Assembly (NCBI GenBank): GCA_027038835.1
Contig: JALWGC010000011.1
Location: 76,837 to 116,549, forward strand
Direction: 5' to 3'
From: Helicobacteraceae bacterium
GTDB taxonomy: Bacteria > Campylobacterota > Campylobacteria > Campylobacterales > Sulfurimonadaceae
DNA length: 39,713 nucleotides
The notes beneath the pieces were generated by a model, which ran no database searches, was not told where the DNA came from, and saw only the letters and a program-made list of their open reading frames with translations. Shown one piece after another: positions 24,535-32,981 of this stretch. Each line of letters starts with the position of its first letter. The stretch's first letter is position 1. The position numbers and the translations under genes are program-made.

Positions 24535-24918
24535 TTAAAGACCTACCATATGCTTGAGGTTTTCCATAACGCCACCCTTTTTTTCCTCTCGTTTCTCTTC
24601 GGTATCTTGAGAATTTTCCTCTTTTAGCGAATCTGCACCTCTATAAGCGTCTTCGGGCATCTCGTTTTCGGGTAAACCATCCACATTCACGACGTTGAGT
24701 TCCGGGTGAATCAGTTCTCGCAATTTTCTTTGCACCACCATCTTCGTCGTCATCAAACTCATAGAACATCCGCCGCACGCTCCGGTTAGTTTGATGTACA
24801 CCGTTCCGTCTTTCACCCCCAAAAGCTCCAATCCGCCCCCATGGGAGTTGACATACTCGCTTACTTTCGGCAAATAGTTTTTTACCGCTTCATATATATC
24901 TTCGTCTAAAAATTGCAT
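24535..24918 (-). CDS. NifU C-terminal domain protein (Fe-S cluster scaffold/carrier)
   Basis: The Nfu-type domain (residues about 5-85) contains the cluster-binding Cys-x2-Cys in ACGGCSMS (Cys48, Cys51). The preceding YVNSHGGGLELLGVKDGTVYIKLTG is the conserved Nfu fold. An acidic/basic low-complexity linker (EENSQDTEEKREEKKGG) leads to a short helix MENLKHMVGL. It probably transfers Fe-S clusters to client proteins. The start has AAGGAATG upstream and a TATAAT box at 24941-24946. Confidence 0.92.
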   Translation of the reverse strand: MQFLDEDIYEAVKNYLPKVSEYVNSHGGGLELLGVKDGTVYIKLTGACGGCSMSLMTTKMVVQRKLRELIHPELNVVNVDGLPENEMPEDAYRGADSLKEENSQDTEEKREEKKGGVMENLKHMVGL

Positions 24919-24940
24919 ACCATTCCTTTCTAATGGAAGA

Positions 24941-24946
24941 ATTATA
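24941..24946 (-). promoter_or_regulatory. -10 box of the NifU-like operon
   Basis: Minus-strand TATAAT 23 bases before the ATG, leaving room for a short leader with the AAGGA ribosome site. Confidence 0.5.
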
Positions 24947-25065
24947 ATAAAAATAACTTGATATTATCATTTAACACCGTTTTGTTTTTACGATTAAAGA
25001 ATCAAGTAAGCTATAAGTTGTTTTTTATTATTATACCAATAATAACTCGATATACAAGGTTTATT

Positions 25066-27030
25066 ATGCAGTTTGTAAAAAAGTTGATGTTCTTCTCGTT
25101 GGTAGGAGGAGTTTTAGCCAATGCGTACGGTGCGTCTCAAATCAAGATTATCTGCGATAAAGACGGTGAAGAGGTGTATCTGAACAAAAAGTTCAAAACC
25201 GAATGCGACAAAGATGAAGTGGTGCGACTGATGGTCAAAGAGGGTCGCCATACAATCGAAGTGAAAAAAACCGACAAAGAAGCGAAATACTCGTTTAAGA
25301 CGAAATTTCGCATAGGTGACGGCGTGCAAAAAGTGATAGAACCGAAAGTACAACCGCTGTACAACGAATACCACTACTACAAACAAGCACTTCAAGACGA
25401 AAGTTTGCAAAGTTGCAGCAAATATCTGCAAAAATATCCACATGGAAAGTACCGCAAACAAATAATGCAACTCCAAGCGTATCTCGAAGCGAAAAAAGAT
25501 TTTTCGAAATATGCCAAATTCAAACGCACCTACCCCAAAAGCGAATTTTTGCAAAAACTCAAAAAACACTATATCGACAACCCGCTCATAGCAACGCTTC
25601 GCGGGCATACAAAAGGGGTCGAGACACTGAGTTTGACCAAAGACGGTTCGAAGCTGTTCTCCGGTGGAGACGACGAAAAAATCATAGAGTGGGATTTGAA
25701 AAGCAACGAAATCGTCAAAACATTCAGCTACTCACATGACAAAGGTGGAACGCTTTCTGTAACTACCACCGCTTTGAGCGATGACGAAAACTACCTCTAC
25801 AGCGACGGAAGGTCGGCATTTAGAAAATGGAACGTCAAAACGGGTAAAGGAGAGATAATAGCCGATTTTTGGCCCGAAAAGATTTTGATACTCGACAAGA
25901 GCGAAGCCATTACTTGCAGAGGAGACAGAGTCGATATCTGGAACTTGAACGAACGAAAAATAGTTTTTACCTATTACGGCAACGACGGCTATAGCGCCAA
26001 CCTTTACGGCTGCACCCTCACAAAAAACAAAAACTACCTCTACTTCGGACAATATGACGACAAACTGCAAAAAAACGTTTTGGTACGTTTTGATGTGCAA
26101 ACAAGAAAAATCGATAAAAAATACATAAACGACAAGCTTCGCTCCACTATCAAATCGATAGCGCTTTCTCCCGATGAAAGAAACATTTTCAGCGCGACGC
26201 GAGAGGGCGAAATTTTGGTATGGGATGCGAAAAACGGAAGTGTCGTCAAAGTACTGAAACAAGAGGGCAACATCGTCAGTGCGGCCGCTTCTGCAAAAAG
26301 AGGACTCATTGCGACGGGAAGCACGAAAGGGAGTGTAACGCTTTGGGATGCGCCAACGGGGATCGCCATCAAAACGATCTACACATACGTCGGTGTCAAC
26401 GCCTTGCGTTTCAATCAAGATGGCACGAAACTTTTTTGCGCTTTGGACAACGGCGACATTCAAGTTTGGTATGTCGGTTTTTACGACAAAGCAAGCGTTT
26501 TTTCTTCCTTGCTCGATGAATGCGAAAGTGGAAATGTAACCGCTTGTAACGACTACATAGTAAACGGCGGCACAAAAAAGAAAATCGCAAAAACGGCGCT
26601 GCTTAAACAGCTTAAAAATATCATCCAAGCAAACGGCGGCGAGATAACCTACACAAACCCGAAACTTTTCCTTTACAAACACAAAAATACCGACAAACTT
26701 ACGGCTTCGAACGCAAAAACGCTCTATAGTGTCGAGACCATTGTGCAAAACGCCGGCAAAACCTACATACTTGTCGATATGGACTTCCATAATACCGGAT
26801 TCACGTTCAACGCGCCTATTTACCTACAACAAGGCTCGAACAAAAAGAACTATACTCAAAAAATCCCCTCCGATTACAAAATCAAAATCGGTACGCAAGA
26901 TGTGAAAGTGGTTTTCGTTTATGACGATTTTCCACTCGAAAAAGGTAGCTACACTATCATAGAAGGGGACGATCCATCGTGCAGTAATTGTTTACGCATG
27001 AAAAACGGCGAGATTGTCAAGATTTACTAA
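25066..27030 (+). CDS. Exported WD40 beta-propeller protein with PEGA-like N-terminal domain
   Basis: From the ATG at 25066 (AAGG six bases upstream) the 654-residue protein has a signal peptide (MQFVKKLMFFSLVGGVLANA). Residues about 24-95 look PEGA-like: short strands with GEEVYLNKKFKTEC and VKEGRHTIEVKK. A Lys/Tyr-rich helical part follows (about 100-165). From about 170 to 475 there are six or seven WD40 blades, seen as LRGHTKGVETLSLTKDG, IIEWDLKS, RKWNVKTG, VDIWNLNE, ILVWDAKNG, VTLWDAPTG and IQVWYVG. The C-terminal ~180 residues are unrecognised, with several cysteines (CESGNVTAC, CSNC). It is a likely periplasmic or outer-membrane-associated interaction platform. I do not know its partner; the next gene is also an exported protein, now broken. 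Confidence 0.85.
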   Translation: MQFVKKLMFFSLVGGVLANAYGASQIKIICDKDGEEVYLNKKFKTECDKDEVVRLMVKEGRHTIEVKKTDKEAKYSFKTKFRIGDGVQKVIEPKVQPLYNEYHYYKQALQDESLQSCSKYLQKYPHGKYRKQIMQLQAYLEAKKDFSKYAKFKRTYPKSEFLQKLKKHYIDNPLIATLRGHTKGVETLSLTKDGSKLFSGGDDEKIIEWDLKSNEIVKTFSYSHDKGGTLSVTTTALSDDENYLYSDGRSAFRKWNVKTGKGEIIADFWPEKILILDKSEAITCRGDRVDIWNLNERKIVFTYYGNDGYSANLYGCTLTKNKNYLYFGQYDDKLQKNVLVRFDVQTRKIDKKYINDKLRSTIKSIALSPDERNIFSATREGEILVWDAKNGSVVKVLKQEGNIVSAAASAKRGLIATGSTKGSVTLWDAPTGIAIKTIYTYVGVNALRFNQDGTKLFCALDNGDIQVWYVGFYDKASVFSSLLDECESGNVTACNDYIVNGGTKKKIAKTALLKQLKNIIQANGGEITYTNPKLFLYKHKNTDKLTASNAKTLYSVETIVQNAGKTYILVDMDFHNTGFTFNAPIYLQQGSNKKNYTQKIPSDYKIKIGTQDVKVVFVYDDFPLEKGSYTIIEGDDPSCSNCLRMKNGEIVKIY

Positions 27031-27044
27031 AGGATTGTATTGTT

Positions 27045-27566
27045 ATGAAATATGCGATTTTTTTGATACTCCCTCTACTACTGTATGGTGGAATGGATGA
27101 TTTCGACCAGTTCGAAGCGTTTGACAATCAAGACAAAAAAGAGTTCAACAATTTGGAAAATCAAATAAATATTACAAATACAGGTAAAAGTATGTTCGCC
27201 CTGTATGACGAAGCGATCAATACAGATCGATTCCTTGAGTTCTTGCAACGAGTTGTCGATGCAAGCGAGACGAAAATCTATATGATTCTCGACAATCTCA
27301 GGGTGCATCACGCAAAAGTAGTCAAACAGTGGGTCGAACAACACAAAGACCAAATCGAACTCTTCTATTTGCCGGCTTATTCTCCCGATCTCAATCCGGA
27401 TGAATATCTCAACCAGGACTACAAACAAACTGCCAATCGCAACAATCTCCCAACGACTAAAAAGCAACTGGAAAAAAATACAAAAGCCTATATGGAGCAT
27501 CTCGCTAAAAACCCACAAAAGGTAAAAAATTTCTTTCAAGCTGAATCAGTCAGGTATGCAGCTTGA
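27045..27566 (+). pseudogene. Chimeric ORF: signal peptide of an exported protein fused to an IS630 transposase C-terminus
   Basis: The ORF starts like a secreted protein: MKYAIFLILPLLLYG, then an acidic stretch (MDDFDQFEAFDNQDKKEFNN). From about residue 42 (ITNTGKSMFALYDEAINTDRF) to the stop it is the last ~130 residues of an IS630-family transposase. It includes ILDNLRVHHAK, LFYLPAYSPDLNPDEYLN (second Asp and final Glu of the DDE triad) and the terminal VRYAA. A full IS630 transposase is about 340 aa, so the N-terminal DNA-binding part and first catalytic Asp are missing. The fusion stays in frame, but function is unlikely; the host gene was interrupted and its 3' part continues after 27566. 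Confidence 0.8.
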
Positions 27567-27594
27567 TGAATCTTGTTTTTTGGTGGAGTAATAA
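27166..27594 (+). mobile_element. IS630-family insertion sequence remnant (3' part)
   Basis: The remnant covers the transposase C-terminal coding part and a short downstream stretch (about 27567-27594, ending GGTGGAGTAATAA), where the element's right end should be. The left end, terminal repeat and about 60% of the transposase gene are absent. Boundaries are estimated from where IS630-like protein sequence begins and where host-like sequence resumes. No TA target duplication can be proven. Confidence 0.65.
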
Positions 27595-28072
27595 CTGCAT
27601 CGAAGATTGGGATTTCGAGTGCGCCGCAAATAAGATACGAAAGATAAAAAAATTCGTAACCTCCAAAAAAGACGCTACAACCATCTCGAATCTACAAGCC
27701 GCTTTGACCGATGCGAAAGAGAAAAAAAGAGCTTACGAAGAAGCACAAAGAAGAGCCAACGCCAAAAAATCGTTCACTATCGACAACTGTCAAAACGCAA
27801 GGGACGGTGCTATGATGTGCACTTTGCGCGTAGAGGGAGAATACGACGGCAATATTTTTTACAAACTTGAAAACGACGGCAAATACGACATTTTCATCTT
27901 AGGTTCGAAAAACGCTTCGAATTGCCAAGGATTCTACGACACCACTTTACACAGAGTCTGGACGACACGTTGTGGAGATTCTGTTTTCGGTGCTAGTCAA
28001 AAACGTTTTGTTTACGACCTCTCAAGCGCACTGAAAATGTACGCTTCATGTGCGATAAACGGAAACTACTGA
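27566..28072 (+). pseudogene. 3' part of the interrupted exported-protein gene (unknown family)
   Basis: The ORF begins at an ATG overlapping the transposase stop. Its first residues (MNLVFWW) are probably encoded by insertion-sequence DNA. Host-like sequence starts around NCIEDWDFECAANK. It contains a charged helical part with coiled-coil character (DATTISNLQAALTDAKEKKRAYEEAQRRANAK) and a C-terminal globular domain with five cysteines (DNCQN, MMCTL, SNCQGF, TRCGD, ASCAI) suitable for disulfides in the periplasm. It has no signal peptide of its own, which supports the view that the signal is stranded upstream at 27045. I do not recognise the family. The stop overlaps the convergent antiporter gene by 7 bases. 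Confidence 0.65.
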
Positions 28073-29706
28073 CGTTTACTTCTATAAGATGAAAGCTGAC
28101 ACTGCATCACCCGCTCGACCAAAATGCGCGCGGTTTCCACTTGCCCATCGACGACGTTGAGCACTTCGAGTTCGTCTCGAAGTTTCTCCCTTTCTACCTG
28201 AGAGCCTATTTGAACGATGATATTGGCATCGATATCGATACGCAAGATACGCTGACACACAAGATGTTTGATATCCGGATTTTCCAGCGTTACGATAATA
28301 GCCGCCGCATCTTTGACATGAAGCGCTTCAATGATGGCGGTTTTGGACATATCTCCAAGATACGCCTTGTATCCGTCGTTTAAAGCTTGCTGAATGAGTT
28401 TTGGGTTGTTATCGACGATAATATACTCAAAACCGTACATATCGAGGTGTTTTTGGACGTTTTGACCCACTTCGGAGTACCCACAGATGATGATGTGGTT
28501 TTTGACGTTTCCTATGTCGCTGACCTCTTCGATATAGTTGGTATCTTTGAAAAAAAGTGCCGTAAATTTGTTGGTATAGGGGATCAAAAACGGAGACACC
28601 ATCATAGAAAAGATAGTTACCAGCGTAACGATTTTTCCAAATTCGCTCTCTATCAACCCTTCTGCGGTCGCAAGAGCGAAAATGACAAGTGCGAACTCCC
28701 CTATTTGGGACGTGGCGTATGCCGTTTTGAAAGCCACGTCTTTTTTGGTATGTAAAGCCAAAGACAAAGCGGTAATGAGCGTCTTGAGCACCAAAACCGC
28801 AACAAATATCTCTATGATAAGCACAAGATTTTCACCAAAGAGTCCAAGGTCTATCTTCATCCCGATAAGGATGAAAAACGTCCCCAAAAGAATATCTTTA
28901 AACGGAGCGATATCCGCTTCGACTTTGTGATAGTATTTCGTCTCGGCGATTATCATTCCGGCTACGAACGCACCGAGCGAATAGGTAAAACCGAAAAAAT
29001 GCGCCAAGTAAGATGCCCCGATAACGATAAAAAGCACCGAGCTCATAAAAAGCTCGTCGTTGTCCGCATTGGCGCTAAAATGGAGCAACCAAGTAAAAAG
29101 ACGCTTCCCGACGATAAACAGCAATCCAAGAGTTACGATAGCACTTTTGAACGTCTCCCAAACAATGGTCGAAACATCCGCACCGCTTTGGTTGGAGAGT
29201 ACTCCAAGGAGAATCAAAATCGGAATGACCGCCAAATCTTGAAATATCAAAATCCCCATAGCCCTTTGTCCATATGGGGTGTATATCTCTTTGGAAGATT
29301 TCAAATAACTCAAAACGATAGCGGTCGAAGAAAGCGCGAACGCCAACGAAACGATAAGTGCCGAAACACTCTCGATACCGAAAACATAATGCGCCACGGC
29401 GTAAAATACGCCCCCATTCACACCGACTTGCAAAAAACCGTTGAGAAATATAAGGTCTTTGAGACGGTTCATTTTCGAAAGCGACATCTCAAGTCCGATA
29501 GTGAACATCAAAAAGACGATGCCGAATTCCGCGATATGCTCCAACGCTTCAGAGTGTGCGAAATCGTGCAAATCAAGCGCATAAACCAAAAATACACCGC
29601 TAAAGATATAACCGATAATCAAAGAAAGATTGAGTCGCTTCAAAACGAGGTTGACGACTGTCGAGAGCCCAAGTGCGGCGACGATGAACAACAGTGCCTT
29701 GTCCAA
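28066..29706 (-). CDS. CPA2-family monovalent cation:proton antiporter with TrkA-N domain (KefB/YbaL-like)
   Basis: The 546-residue protein has about twelve membrane helices in the first 380 residues, with the CPA2 core motifs FGIVFLMFTIGLEM, FALSSTAIVLSYL and FQDLAVIPIL. The QD pair is typical of KefB/KefC-type K+ efflux systems. The C-terminal RCK/TrkA-N Rossmann domain (HIIICGYSEVGQNV, then IIVDNNPK and AYLGDMSK) gates transport by nucleotide binding. It probably exports K+ or Na+ in exchange for H+. The start is a TTG directly after the thiE-like stop, backed by GGGAG six to seven bases upstream. Last gene of the polA operon. Confidence 0.92.
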   Translation of the reverse strand: MDKALLFIVAALGLSTVVNLVLKRLNLSLIIGYIFSGVFLVYALDLHDFAHSEALEHIAEFGIVFLMFTIGLEMSLSKMNRLKDLIFLNGFLQVGVNGGVFYAVAHYVFGIESVSALIVSLAFALSSTAIVLSYLKSSKEIYTPYGQRAMGILIFQDLAVIPILILLGVLSNQSGADVSTIVWETFKSAIVTLGLLFIVGKRLFTWLLHFSANADNDELFMSSVLFIVIGASYLAHFFGFTYSLGAFVAGMIIAETKYYHKVEADIAPFKDILLGTFFILIGMKIDLGLFGENLVLIIEIFVAVLVLKTLITALSLALHTKKDVAFKTAYATSQIGEFALVIFALATAEGLIESEFGKIVTLVTIFSMMVSPFLIPYTNKFTALFFKDTNYIEEVSDIGNVKNHIIICGYSEVGQNVQKHLDMYGFEYIIVDNNPKLIQQALNDGYKAYLGDMSKTAIIEALHVKDAAAIIVTLENPDIKHLVCQRILRIDIDANIIVQIGSQVEREKLRDELEVLNVVDGQVETARILVERVMQCQLSSYRSKRQ

Positions 29707-30270
29707 TCAACGCTCCCTGTCGTAAAAATAGCGAATCGAAGCAAAACCATAAGGAGCGGCATCTTGCAAAAGTCGAACATGCTCTTCATCGACGATACCG
29801 CCAAGAGCGAAAATTTTTATATCGAACTTCTCCACCGCTTCTTTGAGCGCTTCCACCCCTTTTGCTTCCCCTTTTGCGGGTGTATCGAAAATAGGACTGA
29901 ACGTGGCATAATCGGCACAAAGCTCTTGCGCCATGGCAAGCTCGTCCAAAGTGTGGGTACTGATGCACACTTCAAGTCCAAATTCTTTGGCTTTTTTTAT
30001 CTCATCAAACTGTTTCGATGTCAAATGCACCCCATCGGCTCCAAGCGAACGTGCAAGTTTCGCATCTTGATGCAAAAACGGTTTTACGCCTTGAAATTGC
30101 CTGCATGTCTCGACGAAATGCTCCGCTTGAAGTTTGTAATCGGGATTGAACTTGTCGCGATAGAGCGCGAAATCGGGCAAATGTTTTTTAAAAGTCTCAT
30201 GGAGTATCTTTCGAAACACCGCCGGCGTATCGCTGTAATACTGTCTAGAGGTTATGAGATACTTTTTCAT
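29707..30270 (-). CDS. thiE: Thiamine phosphate synthase family protein (ThiE/TenI type)
   Basis: This 187-residue TIM-barrel of the ThiE/TenI family either joins HMP-pyrophosphate and thiazole phosphate (ThiE) or aromatises the thiazole (TenI). Visible family blocks are FALYRDKFN, LGADGVHLTSKQ, EVCISTHTLDEL, ADYATFSPIFDTPAKG and IFALGGI with the phosphate-binding loop. The short N-terminus, missing the pyrophosphate-binding extension of typical ThiE, leans toward the TenI-like subgroup. The ATG at 30270 overlaps the polA stop (ATGA) and has GGAG six bases upstream; the longer reading from 30285 is rejected. Confidence 0.85.
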   Translation of the reverse strand: MKKYLITSRQYYSDTPAVFRKILHETFKKHLPDFALYRDKFNPDYKLQAEHFVETCRQFQGVKPFLHQDAKLARSLGADGVHLTSKQFDEIKKAKEFGLEVCISTHTLDELAMAQELCADYATFSPIFDTPAKGEAKGVEALKEAVEKFDIKIFALGGIVDEEHVRLLQDAAPYGFASIRYFYDRER

Positions 30271-32981
30271 TTGAGCTCCTGCCAATTTTTCCCGATATTC
30301 AAGCTCGTTTTCAACGGTACGTTGAGCTGCATGATGTTTTCCATGATCGTTTGAAACTTTTTGCCGTATTCCTCCGCTTTTTCCTCGTTGGCTTCGAATA
30401 TCAGCTCATCGTGTATCTGCAACAGCATCTTCGCATCCAAAGCTTCCTCTTTTATGGTGCGAGCTATTTCGTTCATACTCAGTTTTATAAGATCGCTCGC
30501 GCTCCCTTGAAAGACGGTATTGACCGCTTCGCGCTCATATGCCGCTTTTATCATAGGACGAGCGTTTTCGTAGTCGAAATAGCGTCGTCTATTCAAAAGG
30601 GTCTCTACATACCCTTGTTCTTTGGAAAGCTCCACGATGGAAGTGAAGTAACTCTTGACTGTTGGAAAGTTGTCGAAATACCTTTGAATGATCTCTTTTG
30701 CTTCCTTGGTGGTTATACCAAGTGTCTGGGAAAGCTTCTTTTGCCCCATACCGTACAAAAGTCCGAAATTGACCGTTTTTGCGATATGGCGCTTTTGCTT
30801 GGCCTGCTCCTTGCCAAAAAGCACTACGGCAGTTTGGAGGTGGATGTCTTTGTCATGTTTGAAAGCATCGACAAGGTTCGGGTCTTGCGAAAAATGAGCC
30901 AAAAGTCGAAGCTCTATTTGCGAGTAATCGATACCGATAAGCTTTTTGCCCTTCGGCGCGACAAAAGCGCGGCGGATATTTTGCCCAAGTTCCGTTTTGA
31001 CCGGAATGTTTTGTAGGTTCGGGTCTTTGGAGCTAAGTCGTCCCGTAGCCGTGCCGGTATGCACGAAAGAGGTATGTATGCGGTGGTCTTTTACGTTTTT
31101 GGCTATTTTCAAAAGGGGTTCGACGTAAGTGGAGTGGAGTTTGTACACTTCGCGGTATTCTAAAATGTAAGGGATGATTTCGTGTTTCTCTTTAAGAGCG
31201 CTTAGTACCTTCTCATCAGTCGAATAGCCGGTTTTGGTCTTTTTGATAGCCTCGAGCCCAAGCACTTCGAAAAGTATGTGTCCAAGCTGTTTGGTGGAGT
31301 TGATGTTGAACTCGCTTCCGGCCAAATCGTAGATACGCTGTGATAGAGCGGCAATTTTTTGTGCGACCTCTTTTTTGAACTCCTCCATAAACGCCACATC
31401 GAGCATAATCCCCTCTTTTTCCATACGCATCAACGTAGAGACAAACGGCACTTCGACATCGAAAAACTCTTGAAGTATCGAAGGGCTTTGGAGTTTGACA
31501 AGCTCTTGGAGTTTGTAAAAAAGTTTGTAGGTTACATACGCGTCTTCCGCGGCGTATTTACACGCTTTCTCCAACTCTACGTTTGCGAAATTCTCCCCTT
31601 TTTTGACCGTATCTTTGAACGAAATCATCGTATGGGAGAGGAACTTTTCACTGAGTTTGTCAAGAGAAAGCCCCGTTTCGGGGTTACTTAGCCATGCCAA
31701 AACGATGGTATCGGCATAGATTGGAAGCGTTTTTTTTCCAAGCAATTCGGTAACGAAATGTAAATCGAATTTGATGTTGTGCCCGACCACTTTGCTTTGG
31801 AAAATCTTCTCTATCGCCTTTTTGGCACTTGCATGACTTATCTGCTCTTCGACACCAAGGTAGATATGTTTGTAAGGGACGTAATACGCCTCGTTTTCAT
31901 CGAAACAGAAACTAAAGCCGACTATTTCGTCGTTTTGCCACTCCAGCCCCGTCGTTTCGGTATCGAACGCCACGACGGTATCTGGTGTTAGTTTCGACAA
32001 AACGGCATCGAGTTTGGCTTCGTCGAGAATAAGTCCGGCTTCAAAAGCGAGATTGTTTCGCTCTTGCGTTTGTTCTTTTTCTTGACGTGTTCGTTCTTGT
32101 TTTTCCTCAGAGACGAGATTTTTGGCATGGAGTACCCGCAATATGGCGTTTTGCTCATACTTGACAAGTTCGTCGTAGATGTTCAAAAAGGGGTTTTCTA
32201 CATCCATCTTGTACTCTTCGAAGTCAAAACTTTCAAACGCATCGTCTCGAAGCGTTACAAGCCGTTTGGACAAAAACGCACTTTCTCTCCCCTCGATAAG
32301 CTTTTTTCTCACTCCCGGAGGGGTTATTTCGTCTATATGTTCGTAGATGTTCTCCAAACTCCCCCACTGCTGTAAAAGTTTCGCCGCAGTTACCTTGCCT
32401 ATCCCTTTGACGCCGGGAACGTTGTCGGCGCTATCGCCTAAAAGTGCCTGATAGTCGATAAATTGCCGCGGATGGATACCGTATTTTTTAACGCAGAAAT
32501 CTTCATCTATAACGGAGTTCTTGATCGCATCGACCAAGACCACTTTACCGTCGTCTATAAGCTGATAGAGGTCTTTATCATGGGAGACGACACGAACGTT
32601 GACTCCCTCTTGTTTGGCGAACTTCACGACCGTAGCGATCATATCATCTGCTTCGAACCCCTCTTTTCCAAGGGTTTTGTAACCCATTTTCTCTATCCAC
32701 TCTATCGCTATGGGAAGTTGTTTAAGCAAATCTTCCGGAGGCGTTTCGCGGTTGGCTTTGTAGTTGGCATCGAGCTCGTTTCGAAACGTAGGACCTTTGG
32801 AATCGATAGCGAAAACGATATAGTCGCTATCGTGCTTTTTTTGCAGCGTGGAAATGAAGTTGACAAACCCCGTCAAAAGCCCGGTGGGAAACCCCTCTTT
32901 GGTTTTGAGATATTGCGGAAGCGCATAGTAGCTTCGAAAAAAGAAGCCGAAAGTGTCTATGACCGTCGCGACTTTCGCCAT
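30267..32981 (-). CDS. polA: DNA polymerase I
   Basis: Pol I fills gaps and removes RNA primers. All three domains are present in 904 residues. The 5'-3' nuclease (1-~285) has FEADDMIATV and LLGDSADNVPGVKGIG. The 3'-5' exonuclease (~310-500) retains its metal residues: FDTETTGL, VGHNIKFDLHF and AAEDAYVTYKL, so proofreading should be active. The polymerase domain has motif A DYSQIELRLLAHF, motif B RHIAKTVNFGLLYGMG and motif C LQIHDELIFE. It is downstream of the HDOD gene (the coding ends touch at 32981) and upstream of the thiE-like gene. Confidence 0.97.
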   Translation of the reverse strand: MAKVATVIDTFGFFFRSYYALPQYLKTKEGFPTGLLTGFVNFISTLQKKHDSDYIVFAIDSKGPTFRNELDANYKANRETPPEDLLKQLPIAIEWIEKMGYKTLGKEGFEADDMIATVVKFAKQEGVNVRVVSHDKDLYQLIDDGKVVLVDAIKNSVIDEDFCVKKYGIHPRQFIDYQALLGDSADNVPGVKGIGKVTAAKLLQQWGSLENIYEHIDEITPPGVRKKLIEGRESAFLSKRLVTLRDDAFESFDFEEYKMDVENPFLNIYDELVKYEQNAILRVLHAKNLVSEEKQERTRQEKEQTQERNNLAFEAGLILDEAKLDAVLSKLTPDTVVAFDTETTGLEWQNDEIVGFSFCFDENEAYYVPYKHIYLGVEEQISHASAKKAIEKIFQSKVVGHNIKFDLHFVTELLGKKTLPIYADTIVLAWLSNPETGLSLDKLSEKFLSHTMISFKDTVKKGENFANVELEKACKYAAEDAYVTYKLFYKLQELVKLQSPSILQEFFDVEVPFVSTLMRMEKEGIMLDVAFMEEFKKEVAQKIAALSQRIYDLAGSEFNINSTKQLGHILFEVLGLEAIKKTKTGYSTDEKVLSALKEKHEIIPYILEYREVYKLHSTYVEPLLKIAKNVKDHRIHTSFVHTGTATGRLSSKDPNLQNIPVKTELGQNIRRAFVAPKGKKLIGIDYSQIELRLLAHFSQDPNLVDAFKHDKDIHLQTAVVLFGKEQAKQKRHIAKTVNFGLLYGMGQKKLSQTLGITTKEAKEIIQRYFDNFPTVKSYFTSIVELSKEQGYVETLLNRRRYFDYENARPMIKAAYEREAVNTVFQGSASDLIKLSMNEIARTIKEEALDAKMLLQIHDELIFEANEEKAEEYGKKFQTIMENIMQLNVPLKTSLNIGKNWQELK

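Noticed and set aside
25732-26790. A 352-codon minus-strand open frame inside the WD40 gene
   Set aside because: It is antisense to recognisable WD40 repeats and shows no protein family features.
28927-30354. A 475-codon plus-strand open frame opposite the antiporter and thiE-like genes
   Set aside because: It spans two well-supported minus-strand genes and their junction; its composition (Arg, Lys, Gln and His-rich) is typical of an antisense shadow.
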